Under the pieces are notes generated by a model, which was not told the origin of the DNA, did not search any database, and saw only the letters and a program-made list of their open reading frames with translations. Both the position numbers and the translations under genes were made by a program. Shown piece by piece: positions 7,422 through 15,234 of a stretch of DNA of 44,547 nt (position 1 is the first letter of the stretch; every line of letters starts with the position of its first letter). The stretch spans positions 1 through 44,547 of the forward strand of contig NZ_MSJQ01000350.1 in the NCBI RefSeq assembly GCF_014596515.1. Reading direction: 5' to 3'. This DNA comes from Streptomyces sp. CBMA156 (lineage in GTDB: Bacteria > Actinomycetota > Actinomycetes > Streptomycetales > Streptomycetaceae).

Positions 7422-8270
7422 GTGAACACGAATACCCCTTCCTCTTCTCTCGGGGCGGCCACCCCAGCCCCGTCCGGTCCGCAGGCGGACCGCGGCGGTC
7501 GCGGGGTGGTCGCGGGCCCGCGGCAGCCGCTCAGGCCGGAGCGGCCGGCCGGGCGCCGGCGCGGCGGTGACGAACTGCTGAGCATCGGCGCGGTGCTGGC
7601 CTTCCTGCGCGACGACTTCCCCGAGGTCACCATCTCCAAGATCCGCTTCCTGGAGGCGGAGGGGCTGGTCGAGCCACAGCGGACGCCCTCGGGGTACCGC
7701 AAGTTCAGCCCGGCCGACGTCGAGCGGCTGGCCTACGTCCTGCGCATGCAGCGGGACCACTACCTCCCGCTGCGGGTGATCCGTGAGCACCTGGACGCCA
7801 TCGAGCGCGGTGAGAGCCCGCCCGCGCTGCCCCCCGCCGAGGCCAGGCCCGGGCCGCTGGAGGAGGCGGACCGGGAGCTGGTGGCTTCGGGCGAGGTGCC
7901 GTCCGGGGTCCGGCTGGGGCGCGCCGAGCTGCTGGCGGCGGCCGAGGCCGGGGAGCGGGAACTCGGCGAGTGGGAGGCCTACGGGCTGGTCGTCCCGGGC
8001 GCGGACGGTGGGTACGACGGCGAGGCGCTCCAGGTGGCCAGGCTGGTCGCGGAGCTCGGCCGGTACGGGCTGGAGCCCCGGCACCTGCGGGCCATGAAGG
8101 CGGCGGCGGACCGCGAGATCGCGCTGGTGGAACAGGTGGTGGCACCGTTGCGCCGGCACCGGAACCCGCAGACCAGGGCCCACGCGGAGGCCACCGCGCG
8201 GGAGCTGGCGACGCTGTCCGTACGGCTGCACGCGGCGATGGTCCAGGCCGGTCTGCGGACCCGCGGGTAG
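7422..8270 (+). CDS. ftsR: MerR-type transcriptional regulator FtsR (Rv1828 family)
   Basis: 282 residues. A Pro/Gly/Arg-rich N tail (1-48) leads to a MerR winged helix-turn-helix domain (about 50-127: LLSIGAVLAFLR, TISKIRFLEAEGLV, RTPSGYRKFSPADVERL). A helical C domain follows, ending in KAAADREIALVEQVVAPL. The Corynebacterium orthologue FtsR activates ftsZ, and mycobacterial Rv1828 has the same gene neighbours, so a division-gene regulator is likely (family knowledge plus synteny). The C half contains no conserved cysteines of metal-sensing MerR proteins. GTG start with CAGGAG at 7411-7416. Confidence 0.85.
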   Translation: MNTNTPSSSLGAATPAPSGPQADRGGRGVVAGPRQPLRPERPAGRRRGGDELLSIGAVLAFLRDDFPEVTISKIRFLEAEGLVEPQRTPSGYRKFSPADVERLAYVLRMQRDHYLPLRVIREHLDAIERGESPPALPPAEARPGPLEEADRELVASGEVPSGVRLGRAELLAAAEAGERELGEWEAYGLVVPGADGGYDGEALQVARLVAELGRYGLEPRHLRAMKAAADREIALVEQVVAPLRRHRNPQTRAHAEATARELATLSVRLHAAMVQAGLRTRG

Positions 8271-8354
8271 CGGTCGTGACCGGCTCGCGGTGCCGGGTGC
8301 ACCGCGCTGACCAGCGGCGTCGGCCCTGCGCTTTCATATCCGGGAGCGGAGCCA

Positions 8355-8367
8355 TAGGGTTGCCTGT
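8355..8367 (+). promoter_or_regulatory. Leaderless promoter -10 element before the bifunctional nuclease gene
   Basis: TAGGGT at 8355-8360 lies exactly seven bases before the GTG at 8368, the spacing expected when transcription starts at the start codon. TTTCAT at 8332-8337 is a weak -35. No ribosome site precedes the GTG. Confidence 0.5.
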
Positions 8368-8844
8368 GTGAATGAGCTCGACGTCGTGGGTGTCCGAGTG
8401 GAGATGCCTTCCAACCAGCCGATCGTGCTGCTTCGGGAGGTCGGGGGAGATCGCTACCTGCCGATCTGGATCGGCCCCGGCGAGGCGACCGCGATCGCCT
8501 TCGCCCAGCAGGGCATGACGCCGGTGCGCCCGCTGACGCACGACCTGTTCAAGGACGTCCTGGAGGCGCTCGGCCAGCAGCTCACCGAGGTCCGGATCAC
8601 CGACCTGCGGGAGGGTGTGTTCTACGCCGAGCTGGTGTTCGCCGGCGGGGTCGAGGTGAGCGCCAGGCCGTCCGACGCCATAGCGCTGGCACTGCGCACC
8701 GGCACGCCGATCTACGGGAGCGAGGAGGTGCTCGCCGAGGCGGGCATCGCGATCCCGGACGAGCAGGAGGACGAGGTCGAGAAGTTCCGCGAGTTCCTCG
8801 ACCAGGTGTCGCCCGAGGACTTCGGGGGCAGCGGTCCGCAGTAG
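8368..8844 (+). CDS. Bifunctional nuclease family protein (DUF151, Rv1829-like)
   Basis: 158 residues with the DUF151 hallmarks: PSNQPIVLLRE, YLPIWIGPGEATAI, RPLTHDLFKDVLEALG and the SARPSDAIALALRTGTPIY segment that holds the conserved Arg and Asp residues. The C tail is acidic (DEQEDEVEKF). The plant homologue has RNase and DNase activity and the Thermotoga protein is structurally known; the substrate in actinobacteria is not established. Usual family length is 130-190, so this is complete. It sits between two MerR genes, as in mycobacteria. Probably translated from a leaderless message. Confidence 0.88.
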   Translation: MNELDVVGVRVEMPSNQPIVLLREVGGDRYLPIWIGPGEATAIAFAQQGMTPVRPLTHDLFKDVLEALGQQLTEVRITDLREGVFYAELVFAGGVEVSARPSDAIALALRTGTPIYGSEEVLAEAGIAIPDEQEDEVEKFREFLDQVSPEDFGGSGPQ

Positions 8845-8865
8845 CGGGGACCGTCCGATCGGCTA

Positions 8866-8947
8866 TTTGGCCTGCCCGTTTTGCCAAAAATCAGCCACCT
8901 ACCCACACTAGGGGCACGAAAAACCACTCTCCTGAGTGATGTGGTTT
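8866..8947. other. AT-rich inverted repeats between the nuclease gene and the second merR gene
   Basis: Two inverted repeats lie in an unusually A/T-rich patch. TTTGGC (8866-8871) pairs with GCCAAA (8883-8888), and AAACCAC (8921-8927) pairs with GTGGTTT (8941-8947), with a further ACTC/GAGT match inside. They could terminate the upstream gene or bind the downstream MerR protein. Confidence 0.45.
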
Positions 8948-8969
8948 GTCTGACCCGGCGTGGCGATCG

Positions 8970-8998
8970 TTGACGGGTCATAGGGGACTGCCTACCGT
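8970..8998 (+). promoter_or_regulatory. Sigma-70-type promoter of the second merR gene
   Basis: TTGACG (8970-8975) and TACCGT (8993-8998) are separated by exactly 17 bp. The start would fall near 9005, giving a leader of about 64 nt before the ATG at 9069. Confidence 0.6.
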
Positions 8999-9068
8999 CA
9001 GGAGTGGCTGTCCGGGGAGCCGATGCCCGCAGTCGGGTTGCCCGCAGCACGAGTGGACGGAGGCAGGC

Positions 9069-9713
9069 ATGAGCAGCACCGGCGATGACGCGGCCGTGGG
9101 AGGCCGGTGCGCCGTGCACATGCCGCGCACCGCTCGCACCGTCACGGATCTGCCCCGGGTGGGCAGGTTCCCGGCCGTACAACCGGGCCAGCCCGCGATC
9201 GAGCGGCTGGCCCCGACATCCGAACTGCTCGGCTTCCGCGGCCCGACGGCCTGTGCGGCGGCCGGCATCACCTACCGCCAGCTGGACTACTGGGCCCGTA
9301 CCGGACTGCTGGAGCCCAGCGTCCGTACGGCCTACCCGTCGACCAGCCAGCGGCTGTACAGCTTCCGCGACATCCTGCTGCTGAAGATCGTGAAGCGGCT
9401 GCTCGACGCGGGCGTCTCGTTGCAGAACATCCGGGTGGCCGTCGCCCACCTCCAGGCCGCCGACCCGGCGGCCCTGGCCGGGATGACGCTGCTCTGCGAC
9501 GGCGCGACGGTGTACGAGTGCTCCACGCCGCAGCAGGTGGTGGACCTGCTGAAGGGCGGTCAGGGGGTCTTCGGCATCGCGGTGGGAGCGGTCTGGCGGG
9601 AGCTGGAACTCACCCTCGGGCGGCTGCACGCCGAGCGCACCGACACGGGCGAGACGCTGGTCGGGCACGACCCGGGTGACGAGCTGGCACAGCGCCGCAA
9701 CCGGGCGGTCTGA
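9069..9713 (+). CDS. MerR-family regulator (Rv1830-like)
   Basis: 214 residues. The DNA-binding domain spans about 54-125 (FRGPTACAAAGITYRQLDYWARTGLLEPS, RLYSFRDILLLKIVKRLLDAGVSLQNIR). The short helical C domain contains DGATVYECSTPQQVVDLLKGGQGVFGIAV. The ATG at 9069 follows GGAGG at 9059-9063; longer in-frame starts are in the promoter region and were rejected. Mycobacterial Rv1830 has the same order (MerR, DUF151, MerR). The ligand is unknown; there is no cysteine pattern of a metal sensor. Confidence 0.85.
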   Translation: MSSTGDDAAVGGRCAVHMPRTARTVTDLPRVGRFPAVQPGQPAIERLAPTSELLGFRGPTACAAAGITYRQLDYWARTGLLEPSVRTAYPSTSQRLYSFRDILLLKIVKRLLDAGVSLQNIRVAVAHLQAADPAALAGMTLLCDGATVYECSTPQQVVDLLKGGQGVFGIAVGAVWRELELTLGRLHAERTDTGETLVGHDPGDELAQRRNRAV

Positions 9714-9722
9714 CGAGGCGTT

Positions 9723-9774
9723 CGACGGGGCCGCGGGCCCGGGCGGGGAACCGTTCGGGCCCGCGGCCCCGTCG
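9723..9774 (+). terminator. Terminator after the second merR gene
   Basis: A perfect 19-bp GC-rich stem (9723-9741 with 9756-9774) closes a 14-nt loop, followed by TGTTGCC. It begins nine bases after the TGA and marks the end of the conserved merR block. Confidence 0.88.
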
Positions 9775-9807
9775 TGTTGCCTGATTGACGTGATCGAGGG
9801 AGGGTAC

Positions 9808-10530
9808 GTGGGGATCGGCACCGGGATATCGGGGTTGCTCCGGCGCAGGGCCGGGCTGCTGGGGGCACGGCTGCGTGGGCGGCGGACGCAGCGCAGGGTG
9901 TTCCAGGCCGGGACGGTGCTCTGCTCGCTGGCGCTGGCACCGAGCGCCTGGGTGTGGTTCTCCGCCGGGGACCGGGTGGGCACGGTGGAGAGCGCGCCGC
10001 CCGCGCCGGTCGCGGTGGTCTTCGGCGCCGGGCTGGACCAGGGCAGGCCCTCGCCGTACCTGGAGCACCGGCTGGTCGCGGCGCTGGACCTGTACCGGGA
10101 GGGGAAGGTGCAGGCGATCCTGGTGACCGGGGACAACGGGCGGGCCGCTTACTCCGAGCCCGACGCGATGTACACCTACCTGACCCGGCACGGGGTGCCC
10201 GAGGACCGGGTGGTCCGGGACTACGCGGGCTTCGACACCTGGGACTCCTGCACCAGGGCGCGCCGTATCTTCGGGGTGGACCACGCGGTGCTGGTGAGCC
10301 AGGACTTCCACGTCCGCCGGGCGTTGGCGCTGTGCGAGGCGGCGGGCATCCGCTCGTACGCGGTCGGGGTACCGGAGCTGCACGACGCGACCTGGCTGTA
10401 CGGCGGGCTGCGGGAGGTCGCCGGGGCGGGCAAGGCGGCGGCCAACGCCTGGCTGCGGCCGGACCCGGTGTTCCTCGGGCCCGAGGAGGACGGCATCCCG
10501 AAGGCGCTGGCGGAGGCCGCGAGGAAGTAG
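9808..10530 (+). CDS. YdcF/SanA-like DUF218 membrane protein
   Basis: 240 residues. An N-terminal Arg-rich stretch is followed by one membrane helix (about 35-52, GTVLCSLALAPSAWVWF), then a DUF218 domain: PVAVVFGAGL, SPYLEHRLVAALDLYREGK, ILVTGDNG, YTYLTRHGVPEDRVVRDYAGFDTWDSC, VLVSQDFHVRRAL. SanA and ElyC of this family act in envelope and peptidoglycan integrity; the reaction is not firmly known. The GTG at 9808 follows GAGGGAGGG (9796-9804). An in-frame start at 9676 would overlap the upstream gene and its terminator and was rejected. Confidence 0.85.
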   Translation: MGIGTGISGLLRRRAGLLGARLRGRRTQRRVFQAGTVLCSLALAPSAWVWFSAGDRVGTVESAPPAPVAVVFGAGLDQGRPSPYLEHRLVAALDLYREGKVQAILVTGDNGRAAYSEPDAMYTYLTRHGVPEDRVVRDYAGFDTWDSCTRARRIFGVDHAVLVSQDFHVRRALALCEAAGIRSYAVGVPELHDATWLYGGLREVAGAGKAAANAWLRPDPVFLGPEEDGIPKALAEAARK

Positions 10531-10600
10531 CGCCGGGGCGGCCGGCGGGCGTCCGGCCGGGTTCGTACGCACTGTCGGACCCGTACGCGATGATCGGCGG

Positions 10601-12037
10601 GTGCGATCTCTGCCGAGCATCATCCACCTCGACATGGACGCCTTCTTCGCGGCGGTGGAGCAGGCGGCCAAGCCGAGCCTGCGCGGCAAGCCGGTGGTCG
10701 TCGGTGGGCTCGGCGGGCGCGGGGTGGTCTCCACGGCCTCGTACGAGGCACGGAAGTTCGGGGTGCACTCGGCGATGCCGATGGCGCAGGCCCGCAGGCT
10801 CTGCCCCAACGCGGCCTACCTGTCGGGGCGGTTCGAGGCCTACCGGCAGAACAGCGAGATCGTGATGGGGCTGCTGCGGCAGCTGTCCCCGCTGGTGCAG
10901 CCGCTCAGCCTGGACGAGGCCTTCGTGGACCTGGAGGCCGGTCCGTACGGCCCGGCGCTGCTGGAGGCGGACCACGGGACCGGCGAGCGGCTGGTGCTCG
11001 CGCTGGCGGAGGACCTGCGGGCGGACATCGAGCGGCTGACCGGGCTGACCGGCTCGGTCGGTGCGGCCGGTTCCAAGCTGATGGCCAAGATCGCCTCCGA
11101 ACAGGCCAAGCCGGACGGGCTGGTCATGGTCGAGCCCGGGCAGGAGCGGGCCGTGCTCGGCCCGATGCAGGTGCGGGCGCTGCCGGGGATCGGCCCGGCC
11201 ACCGAGCAGGTGTTGCGCCGGGCCGGGCTGAACACGGTGGCCGACCTCGCGGAGGCGGGGGAGGCGGAGCTGGTGCAGCTGGTCGGGCGGGCGCACGGCG
11301 CCGGGATCTTCCAGATGTCCATGGGGCTGGACGACCGGCCGGTGATCGCGGACCAGGACGCCAAGTCCGTGTCGGTGGAGGACACCTACGAGGTGGACCT
11401 GGCCGACCGGGACCGGGTGCTGCGCGAGGTGGAGGCGCTGGCCGGCCGGTGCGTGCGGCGGCTGCGGGCGGCCGCGCGCTCGGGGCGGACGGTGGTGCTC
11501 AAGGTCCGGCGCTTCGACTTCTCGACGCTGACCCGTTCGGAGACGCTCGGCGGGCCCACCGACGACGAGGCGGTGATCACCGCGACCGCACGCAGGCTGG
11601 CCGAGCAGGTGGACATCACCGGCGGGGTCCGGCTGCTCGGCGTGGGGGTCACCCAACTCGCCGACTACACCCAGGAGGACCTGTTCGCCCAGGCGCTGCG
11701 GGAGGAGGCCGCGGAGCAGGCGGAGGCGGTGGCCGGGACGGAGCAGGCCGAGGAGGAGCCGGAGGCCGTCGTGGTGCGGCGCTGGATGCCGGGACAGGAC
11801 GTCCGGCACGAGGAGTTCGGGCCGGGGTGGGTACAGGGCAGCGGCGTCGGGAGGGTCACCGTACGGTTCGAGACGCCGTGGAGCGGGCCGGGGCGGGTGC
11901 GGACCTTCGCGGTGGACGACCCGGCACTCGAACCGTCCGGGGCGCTGCCGTTGCGCCGGAGCGAGGGCGGGGGCGGGGACGAGGACGGTCCGGCGGTGGA
12001 GGACGGCGGGGTCGATCGGCCGGACCGCGGGCACTGA
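10601..12037 (+). CDS. dinB: DNA polymerase IV (Y family) with extra C-terminal domain
   Basis: 478 residues; translesion polymerase. Catalytic motifs are HLDMDAFFAAVE (metal-binding Asp near residues 11-13), the fingers segment YEARKFGVHSAMPM, and PLSLDEAFVDLE (Asp-Glu pair). The helix-hairpin-helix GIGPATEQ and a little-finger domain follow, with a beta-clamp motif Gln358-Glu-Asp-Leu-Phe362. Most Pol IV proteins end about there (340-360 residues). This one adds an acidic linker and about 70 residues (GPGWVQGSGVGRVTVRFE) that resemble the small Tudor-like domain at the end of UvrD/PcrA helicases. The GTG at 10601 is 70 bp after the previous gene. No clear LexA box is visible. Confidence 0.9.
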   Translation: MRSLPSIIHLDMDAFFAAVEQAAKPSLRGKPVVVGGLGGRGVVSTASYEARKFGVHSAMPMAQARRLCPNAAYLSGRFEAYRQNSEIVMGLLRQLSPLVQPLSLDEAFVDLEAGPYGPALLEADHGTGERLVLALAEDLRADIERLTGLTGSVGAAGSKLMAKIASEQAKPDGLVMVEPGQERAVLGPMQVRALPGIGPATEQVLRRAGLNTVADLAEAGEAELVQLVGRAHGAGIFQMSMGLDDRPVIADQDAKSVSVEDTYEVDLADRDRVLREVEALAGRCVRRLRAAARSGRTVVLKVRRFDFSTLTRSETLGGPTDDEAVITATARRLAEQVDITGGVRLLGVGVTQLADYTQEDLFAQALREEAAEQAEAVAGTEQAEEEPEAVVVRRWMPGQDVRHEEFGPGWVQGSGVGRVTVRFETPWSGPGRVRTFAVDDPALEPSGALPLRRSEGGGGDEDGPAVEDGGVDRPDRGH

Positions 12038-12046
12038 GACGCGAAA

Positions 12047-12084
12047 GCGGCCCCACCCGGTGGGGGAGTACCGGGTGAGGCCGC
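12047..12084 (+). terminator. Terminator after dinB
   Basis: GCGGCCCCACCCGGT (12047-12061) pairs with ACCGGGTGAGGCCGC (12070-12084) with one internal mismatch and an 8-nt loop. It lies between dinB and the end of the oppositely oriented exporter gene, so it mainly serves dinB. Confidence 0.75.
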
Positions 12085-12180
12085 ATCACCGTGCCGGTCC
12101 CCGTACGTTCGTGATGCCCTCACGGTGTACGGAGGCCGGGCCCCGCGCCCTGTCCCTGAGCACGGGGGCCGGACGCCTCG

Positions 12181-13677
12181 TCAGGCGTCGGTCTTGACCA
12201 GCTCGGGGCTGGAGTCCTGCGTGGCCGAGCCGCCGACGACGGTCGGGGCGGCGGCCGACTTGACGCCGCGGATCAGGAACGGGACGACGCCGGCGACGAT
12301 GCAGACGACGGCCGCGGTCCAGAACGCGTGCTTGTAGGCGTCCAGGGTCGGGAAGGAGAACGGGATCTGCGGCGGCAGCTTCATGGTGTCGCCGGTCAGG
12401 ATGGCGGCCATGACGGCGGTGCCGATCGCGCCGCCGACGGTGCGCAGCACGGCGTTCATGCCGTTGGCGATGCCGCTCTGCTCGGCCGGGACGGCGCCGT
12501 TGATGTAGGCGGGCATCGCGGAGAACGCGAGGCCGATGCCGAGGCCGAAGATCGCCGAGGCGGTGTAGATGTCGGCCTCGTGGCTGTGGCGCACGGCCAG
12601 GTAGGCCATCGCGACGGCGCCGAGGACGCCACCGAGGACCAGCGGCAGGCGCGGGCCGCGGCGGCCGATCAGCAGGGCGCCGAGCGGGGCGGCAACCATC
12701 GAGCCGAGGGCGGACGGCAGCAGCATGATGCCGGCGTGCAGCACGGTGGCGGTGAAGCCGTAGTGGGTCAGCTTCTCCGGGGTCTGGGCGAAGTTGCTGA
12801 TGACCATGAAGGAGCCGTACATGCCGAAGCCGATGAGCAGGCCGGCCAGGTTGGTGAACGCGACGGCCGGGCGGGACATCATCTTCATGTCCACCAGCGG
12901 GTGCGCGACCTTGGTCTCGATGATCCCCCAGACCAGGGCGACCACGGCGGCGACGGCGAACAGGCCGAGGGTCTTGGTGGAGGTCCAGCCCCAGTGGTTG
13001 CCCTGGCTGACCGCGACCAGCAGGGCGGAGAGCCAGCCGGCCAGAGCGAGGGCGCCCAGCGGGTCGGCGCCGCCCTCCTTGTCGGTGACCGGGTCGGACG
13101 GGACGCGGAAGGCGACCAGGGCGACCGCAAGCAGGCCGAAGAGCAGGCCCATCCAGAAGATCGACTTGTAGCTCCAGTGCTCCAGCAGCAGGCCGGTGGC
13201 GACCAGGCCGAGGCCGGAGCCGACGCCCATCGAGGCGCTGATGGCGGCGACGCCGCCGGTCACCTTCTGCTTGGGCAGCTCGTCACGGACGATGCTGATC
13301 GCCAGCGGCAGGACGCCACCGCCGGCGCCCTGGAGGACACGGGCGACGACCAACCAGGTGAAGGAGTGGGTGCTGACCGCCAGGGCCGAACCGGCGACCA
13401 GGCCGGCCAGCGAGATCAGCAGCATCGGCTTGCGGCCCCGGAGGTCGCCGAAGCGGCCCAGCAGGGGAGTCAGCACGGCTGCGGAGAGCAGGTTGGCGGT
13501 CATCAGCCAGGTGATGCTGGACGCCGAGACGTCCAGTTCCTTGGCCAGCGAGGGCAGGATCGGGACGACCGCGGTCTGCACCACGCTGAACGACAGCATC
13601 GCCAGGATGAGGGCCGGCAGGACCCGGGCGCTGCTCTGCTTCTCGGCCGCGGTGGTGGGCTGTGGTGCCTCACTCAC
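12181..13677 (-). CDS. MFS drug exporter, DHA2 (14-helix) family
   Basis: 498 residues with 14 predicted membrane helices. Motif A is present after helix 2 (GRFGDLRGRKPML), and motif C-like glycine/proline-rich helix 5 (SMGVGSGLGLVATGLLLE) marks an antiporter. The substrate cannot be deduced; relatives export toxic compounds with proton motive force. The GTG at 13677 has GGGAGGA about nine bases upstream. Its promoter is overlapped by a long inverted repeat (13708-13736), but no TetR or MarR gene lies next to it, so its repressor must be encoded elsewhere. The tail (VKSAAAPTVVGGSATQDSS) is cytoplasmic. Confidence 0.9.
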   Translation of the reverse strand: MSEAPQPTTAAEKQSSARVLPALILAMLSFSVVQTAVVPILPSLAKELDVSASSITWLMTANLLSAAVLTPLLGRFGDLRGRKPMLLISLAGLVAGSALAVSTHSFTWLVVARVLQGAGGGVLPLAISIVRDELPKQKVTGGVAAISASMGVGSGLGLVATGLLLEHWSYKSIFWMGLLFGLLAVALVAFRVPSDPVTDKEGGADPLGALALAGWLSALLVAVSQGNHWGWTSTKTLGLFAVAAVVALVWGIIETKVAHPLVDMKMMSRPAVAFTNLAGLLIGFGMYGSFMVISNFAQTPEKLTHYGFTATVLHAGIMLLPSALGSMVAAPLGALLIGRRGPRLPLVLGGVLGAVAMAYLAVRHSHEADIYTASAIFGLGIGLAFSAMPAYINGAVPAEQSGIANGMNAVLRTVGGAIGTAVMAAILTGDTMKLPPQIPFSFPTLDAYKHAFWTAAVVCIVAGVVPFLIRGVKSAAAPTVVGGSATQDSSPELVKTDA

Positions 13678-13707
13678 GGTTGCTTCCTCCCGTACATAGT
13701 GAATGAA

Positions 13708-13744
13708 CTGAAGTAACTTTGCAGTGGATACTTCAGAGTGTCAA
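13708..13744 (-). promoter_or_regulatory. Promoter with overlapping operator palindrome for the DHA2 exporter
   Basis: On the minus strand TTGACA (13744-13739) and CAAAGT (13721-13716) form a promoter with 17-bp spacing. CTGAAGTA (13708-13715) and TACTTCAG (13729-13736), plus-strand coordinates, form a perfect 8+8 inverted repeat with a 13-bp centre. One arm lies in the spacer and the other just downstream of the -10, which fits repression by a TetR-type dimer. Confidence 0.7.
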
Positions 13745-13787
13745 ATATCGACTGGTTAAGACTTGGCAAAGCCGAAGGGTCGGGTAC

Positions 13788-13827
13788 GCGACAAGGGCCC
13801 CGGACGGTTGTCCGGGGCCCTTGTCGC
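13788..13827 (-). terminator. Terminator of the PRC-barrel/DUF2382 gene
   Basis: A perfect 18-bp stem (13788-13805 with 13810-13827) with a 4-nt GGTT loop lies nine bases beyond the stop codon of the 13836-15002 gene. It also insulates the exporter promoter at 13708-13744 from readthrough. Confidence 0.88.
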
Positions 13828-13835
13828 GGGTGTGG

Positions 13836-15002
13836 TCAGACGAGTGGCCGCAGTGAGGCCGGGCGCGGCGAGTCGGGGGACGGGGTGCTGCGGGACGAGG
13901 CGTCGGGGGGTGGCGAGGCGGAGGCGGGGGTGGTGGTGTCGTGGACCTCGACCTGCTCGCGGCGGAGTTCGTCCCGGATCACCTCCTCGGTCGTGTAGCG
14001 CTCGACGACCAGGCGGACCCGCTCGATGGGGGCGAGGAACTTGCGGACCACCGGGTGTTCCTCACGGAGGGTGACCTCCTCGACGGCCTCGGCGATGTCC
14101 TTCTCGGTGAGGGTGGCGCGTTCGGCGTCGCTGACCGGCGTCCGTTCGACCCGGACGCGCTCGCGGACCACCGGCACGCGGCGCTCGACCTGTTCGGTCG
14201 TCACGTACTTGCGCAGCTTCGCGGTGCCCAGGGTGCGCCACTCGGTGGTGATCTCCAGTCGCTCCTCGCGGCAGGTGATCTCGACCGGGCCGCTGAGGGC
14301 GGTCGAGGCGGGGCCGGTGCTCGTGACGTTCGTGGTGTTGGCGGTGCTCGTGGCTGCCGCCGCCGGGGCGGGCGTGGGAGCGGGCTGCGACTGGTGCTTC
14401 GGCTCCGCGGTGGGTGCGGCAGGTGCGGGGGAGGTGCCGGCTGCGGGTGCGGGGGTGCTGAGGGTCCGCATGTCGTCCTCCGGGGCGGTCCTGGCGGTGT
14501 CCGCGGCGGTGGACGCGAACGGGATGACGGCCGGCTTGGCCGGGGCGGGCTCGGGCGGGCGCTCGGCGGTGTGGAAGGTGAGCGACTTGGCCGGGGCCGC
14601 CGCGGCCGTCGTGGCGGCGGCGGTGGTGCCGAACTCCAGGTCGGGCTGCTTGGGGCGGCTCCCGTTCTCGCCGTTCGGGCGGCCGTCCACCGGTGTGTCC
14701 AGCCCGTAGTAGCGGTAGAGCTGGAGCTCCTGGGCGGGCGACAGGTGCTGGCCGACGCCGAAGTCCGGCGACTCCTTCACCAGTGACTTGTCGTACGGCA
14801 CCCGGAGTTCGTCGCCGGCGAACTCGCTCGTGGTCAGCGGGACGAAGGCGTCCCGGCCGAAGATGCCGGTCCGGACCGCGGCCCACTCGGGCCGTCCGGT
14901 CGCGTCGTCCAGGTAGACCTCGTCGACCGTGCCGATCTTGTCTCCGTTGCGGTCGACGGCCTTGTGACCGATGAGGTCCCGGGGGTCGATGTCGGTCTGC
15001 AC
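13836..15002 (-). CDS. PRC-barrel and DUF2382 domain protein
   Basis: 388 residues, no signal peptide. Residues 1-95 form a PRC barrel (GHKAVDRNGDKIGTVDEVYLDD; RVPYDKSLV). Residues about 115-245 are a low-complexity Ala/Pro/Thr linker. Residues about 250-355 form a DUF2382 domain rich in charged repeats (REERLEITTEWRTLG, EQVERRVPVVRERVRVERTPV, TEEVIRDELRREQVEVHD). These proteins are often linked to stress or desiccation responses, but the molecular role is unknown. GTG start with GGAGG five bases upstream (an ATG in another frame overlaps it). The leader holds a small stem (15024-15030 with 15036-15042). Confidence 0.85.
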   Translation of the reverse strand: MQTDIDPRDLIGHKAVDRNGDKIGTVDEVYLDDATGRPEWAAVRTGIFGRDAFVPLTTSEFAGDELRVPYDKSLVKESPDFGVGQHLSPAQELQLYRYYGLDTPVDGRPNGENGSRPKQPDLEFGTTAAATTAAAAPAKSLTFHTAERPPEPAPAKPAVIPFASTAADTARTAPEDDMRTLSTPAPAAGTSPAPAAPTAEPKHQSQPAPTPAPAAAATSTANTTNVTSTGPASTALSGPVEITCREERLEITTEWRTLGTAKLRKYVTTEQVERRVPVVRERVRVERTPVSDAERATLTEKDIAEAVEEVTLREEHPVVRKFLAPIERVRLVVERYTTEEVIRDELRREQVEVHDTTTPASASPPPDASSRSTPSPDSPRPASLRPLV

Positions 15003-15183
15003 TCATGCCTCCAGTGCGCTGAGCCTGCGGAACTCCCGCAGGAAGGCGGCCGGAGCACCCGTTCCGTCCGCCACTTCACACCAAAAGCCATGAATCGGAC
15101 GGACGCGACCGGGGTGCGCCGGACGGGCTGCGCGCTGGACCGTCCGGGGGACGCGCGTAGACCTCAAGCGACCCGACGCACCC

Positions 15184-15212
15184 GTGATCGGGAGGTCTCC
15201 CGCTGGTACCCT
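15184..15212 (+). promoter_or_regulatory. Probable promoter of the gcvP transcript
   Basis: GTGATC (15184-15189), a 17-bp spacer and TACCCT (15207-15212) lie just before the glycine aptamers. The predicted start near 15219 would include both aptamers in the leader. Confidence 0.45.
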
Positions 15213-15234
15213 GGGCGGCGACCGCAGAGCCCGC

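Noticed and set aside
10531..10600. LexA/SOS box before dinB
   Set aside because: No CGAAC-N4-GTTCG-like palindrome is present; only a short direct repeat of CGTACGC.
12181..13744. Antibiotic gene cluster suggested by multiple exporters
   Set aside because: No polyketide synthase, peptide synthetase, terpene or RiPP genes occur in the window; the exporters stand alone.
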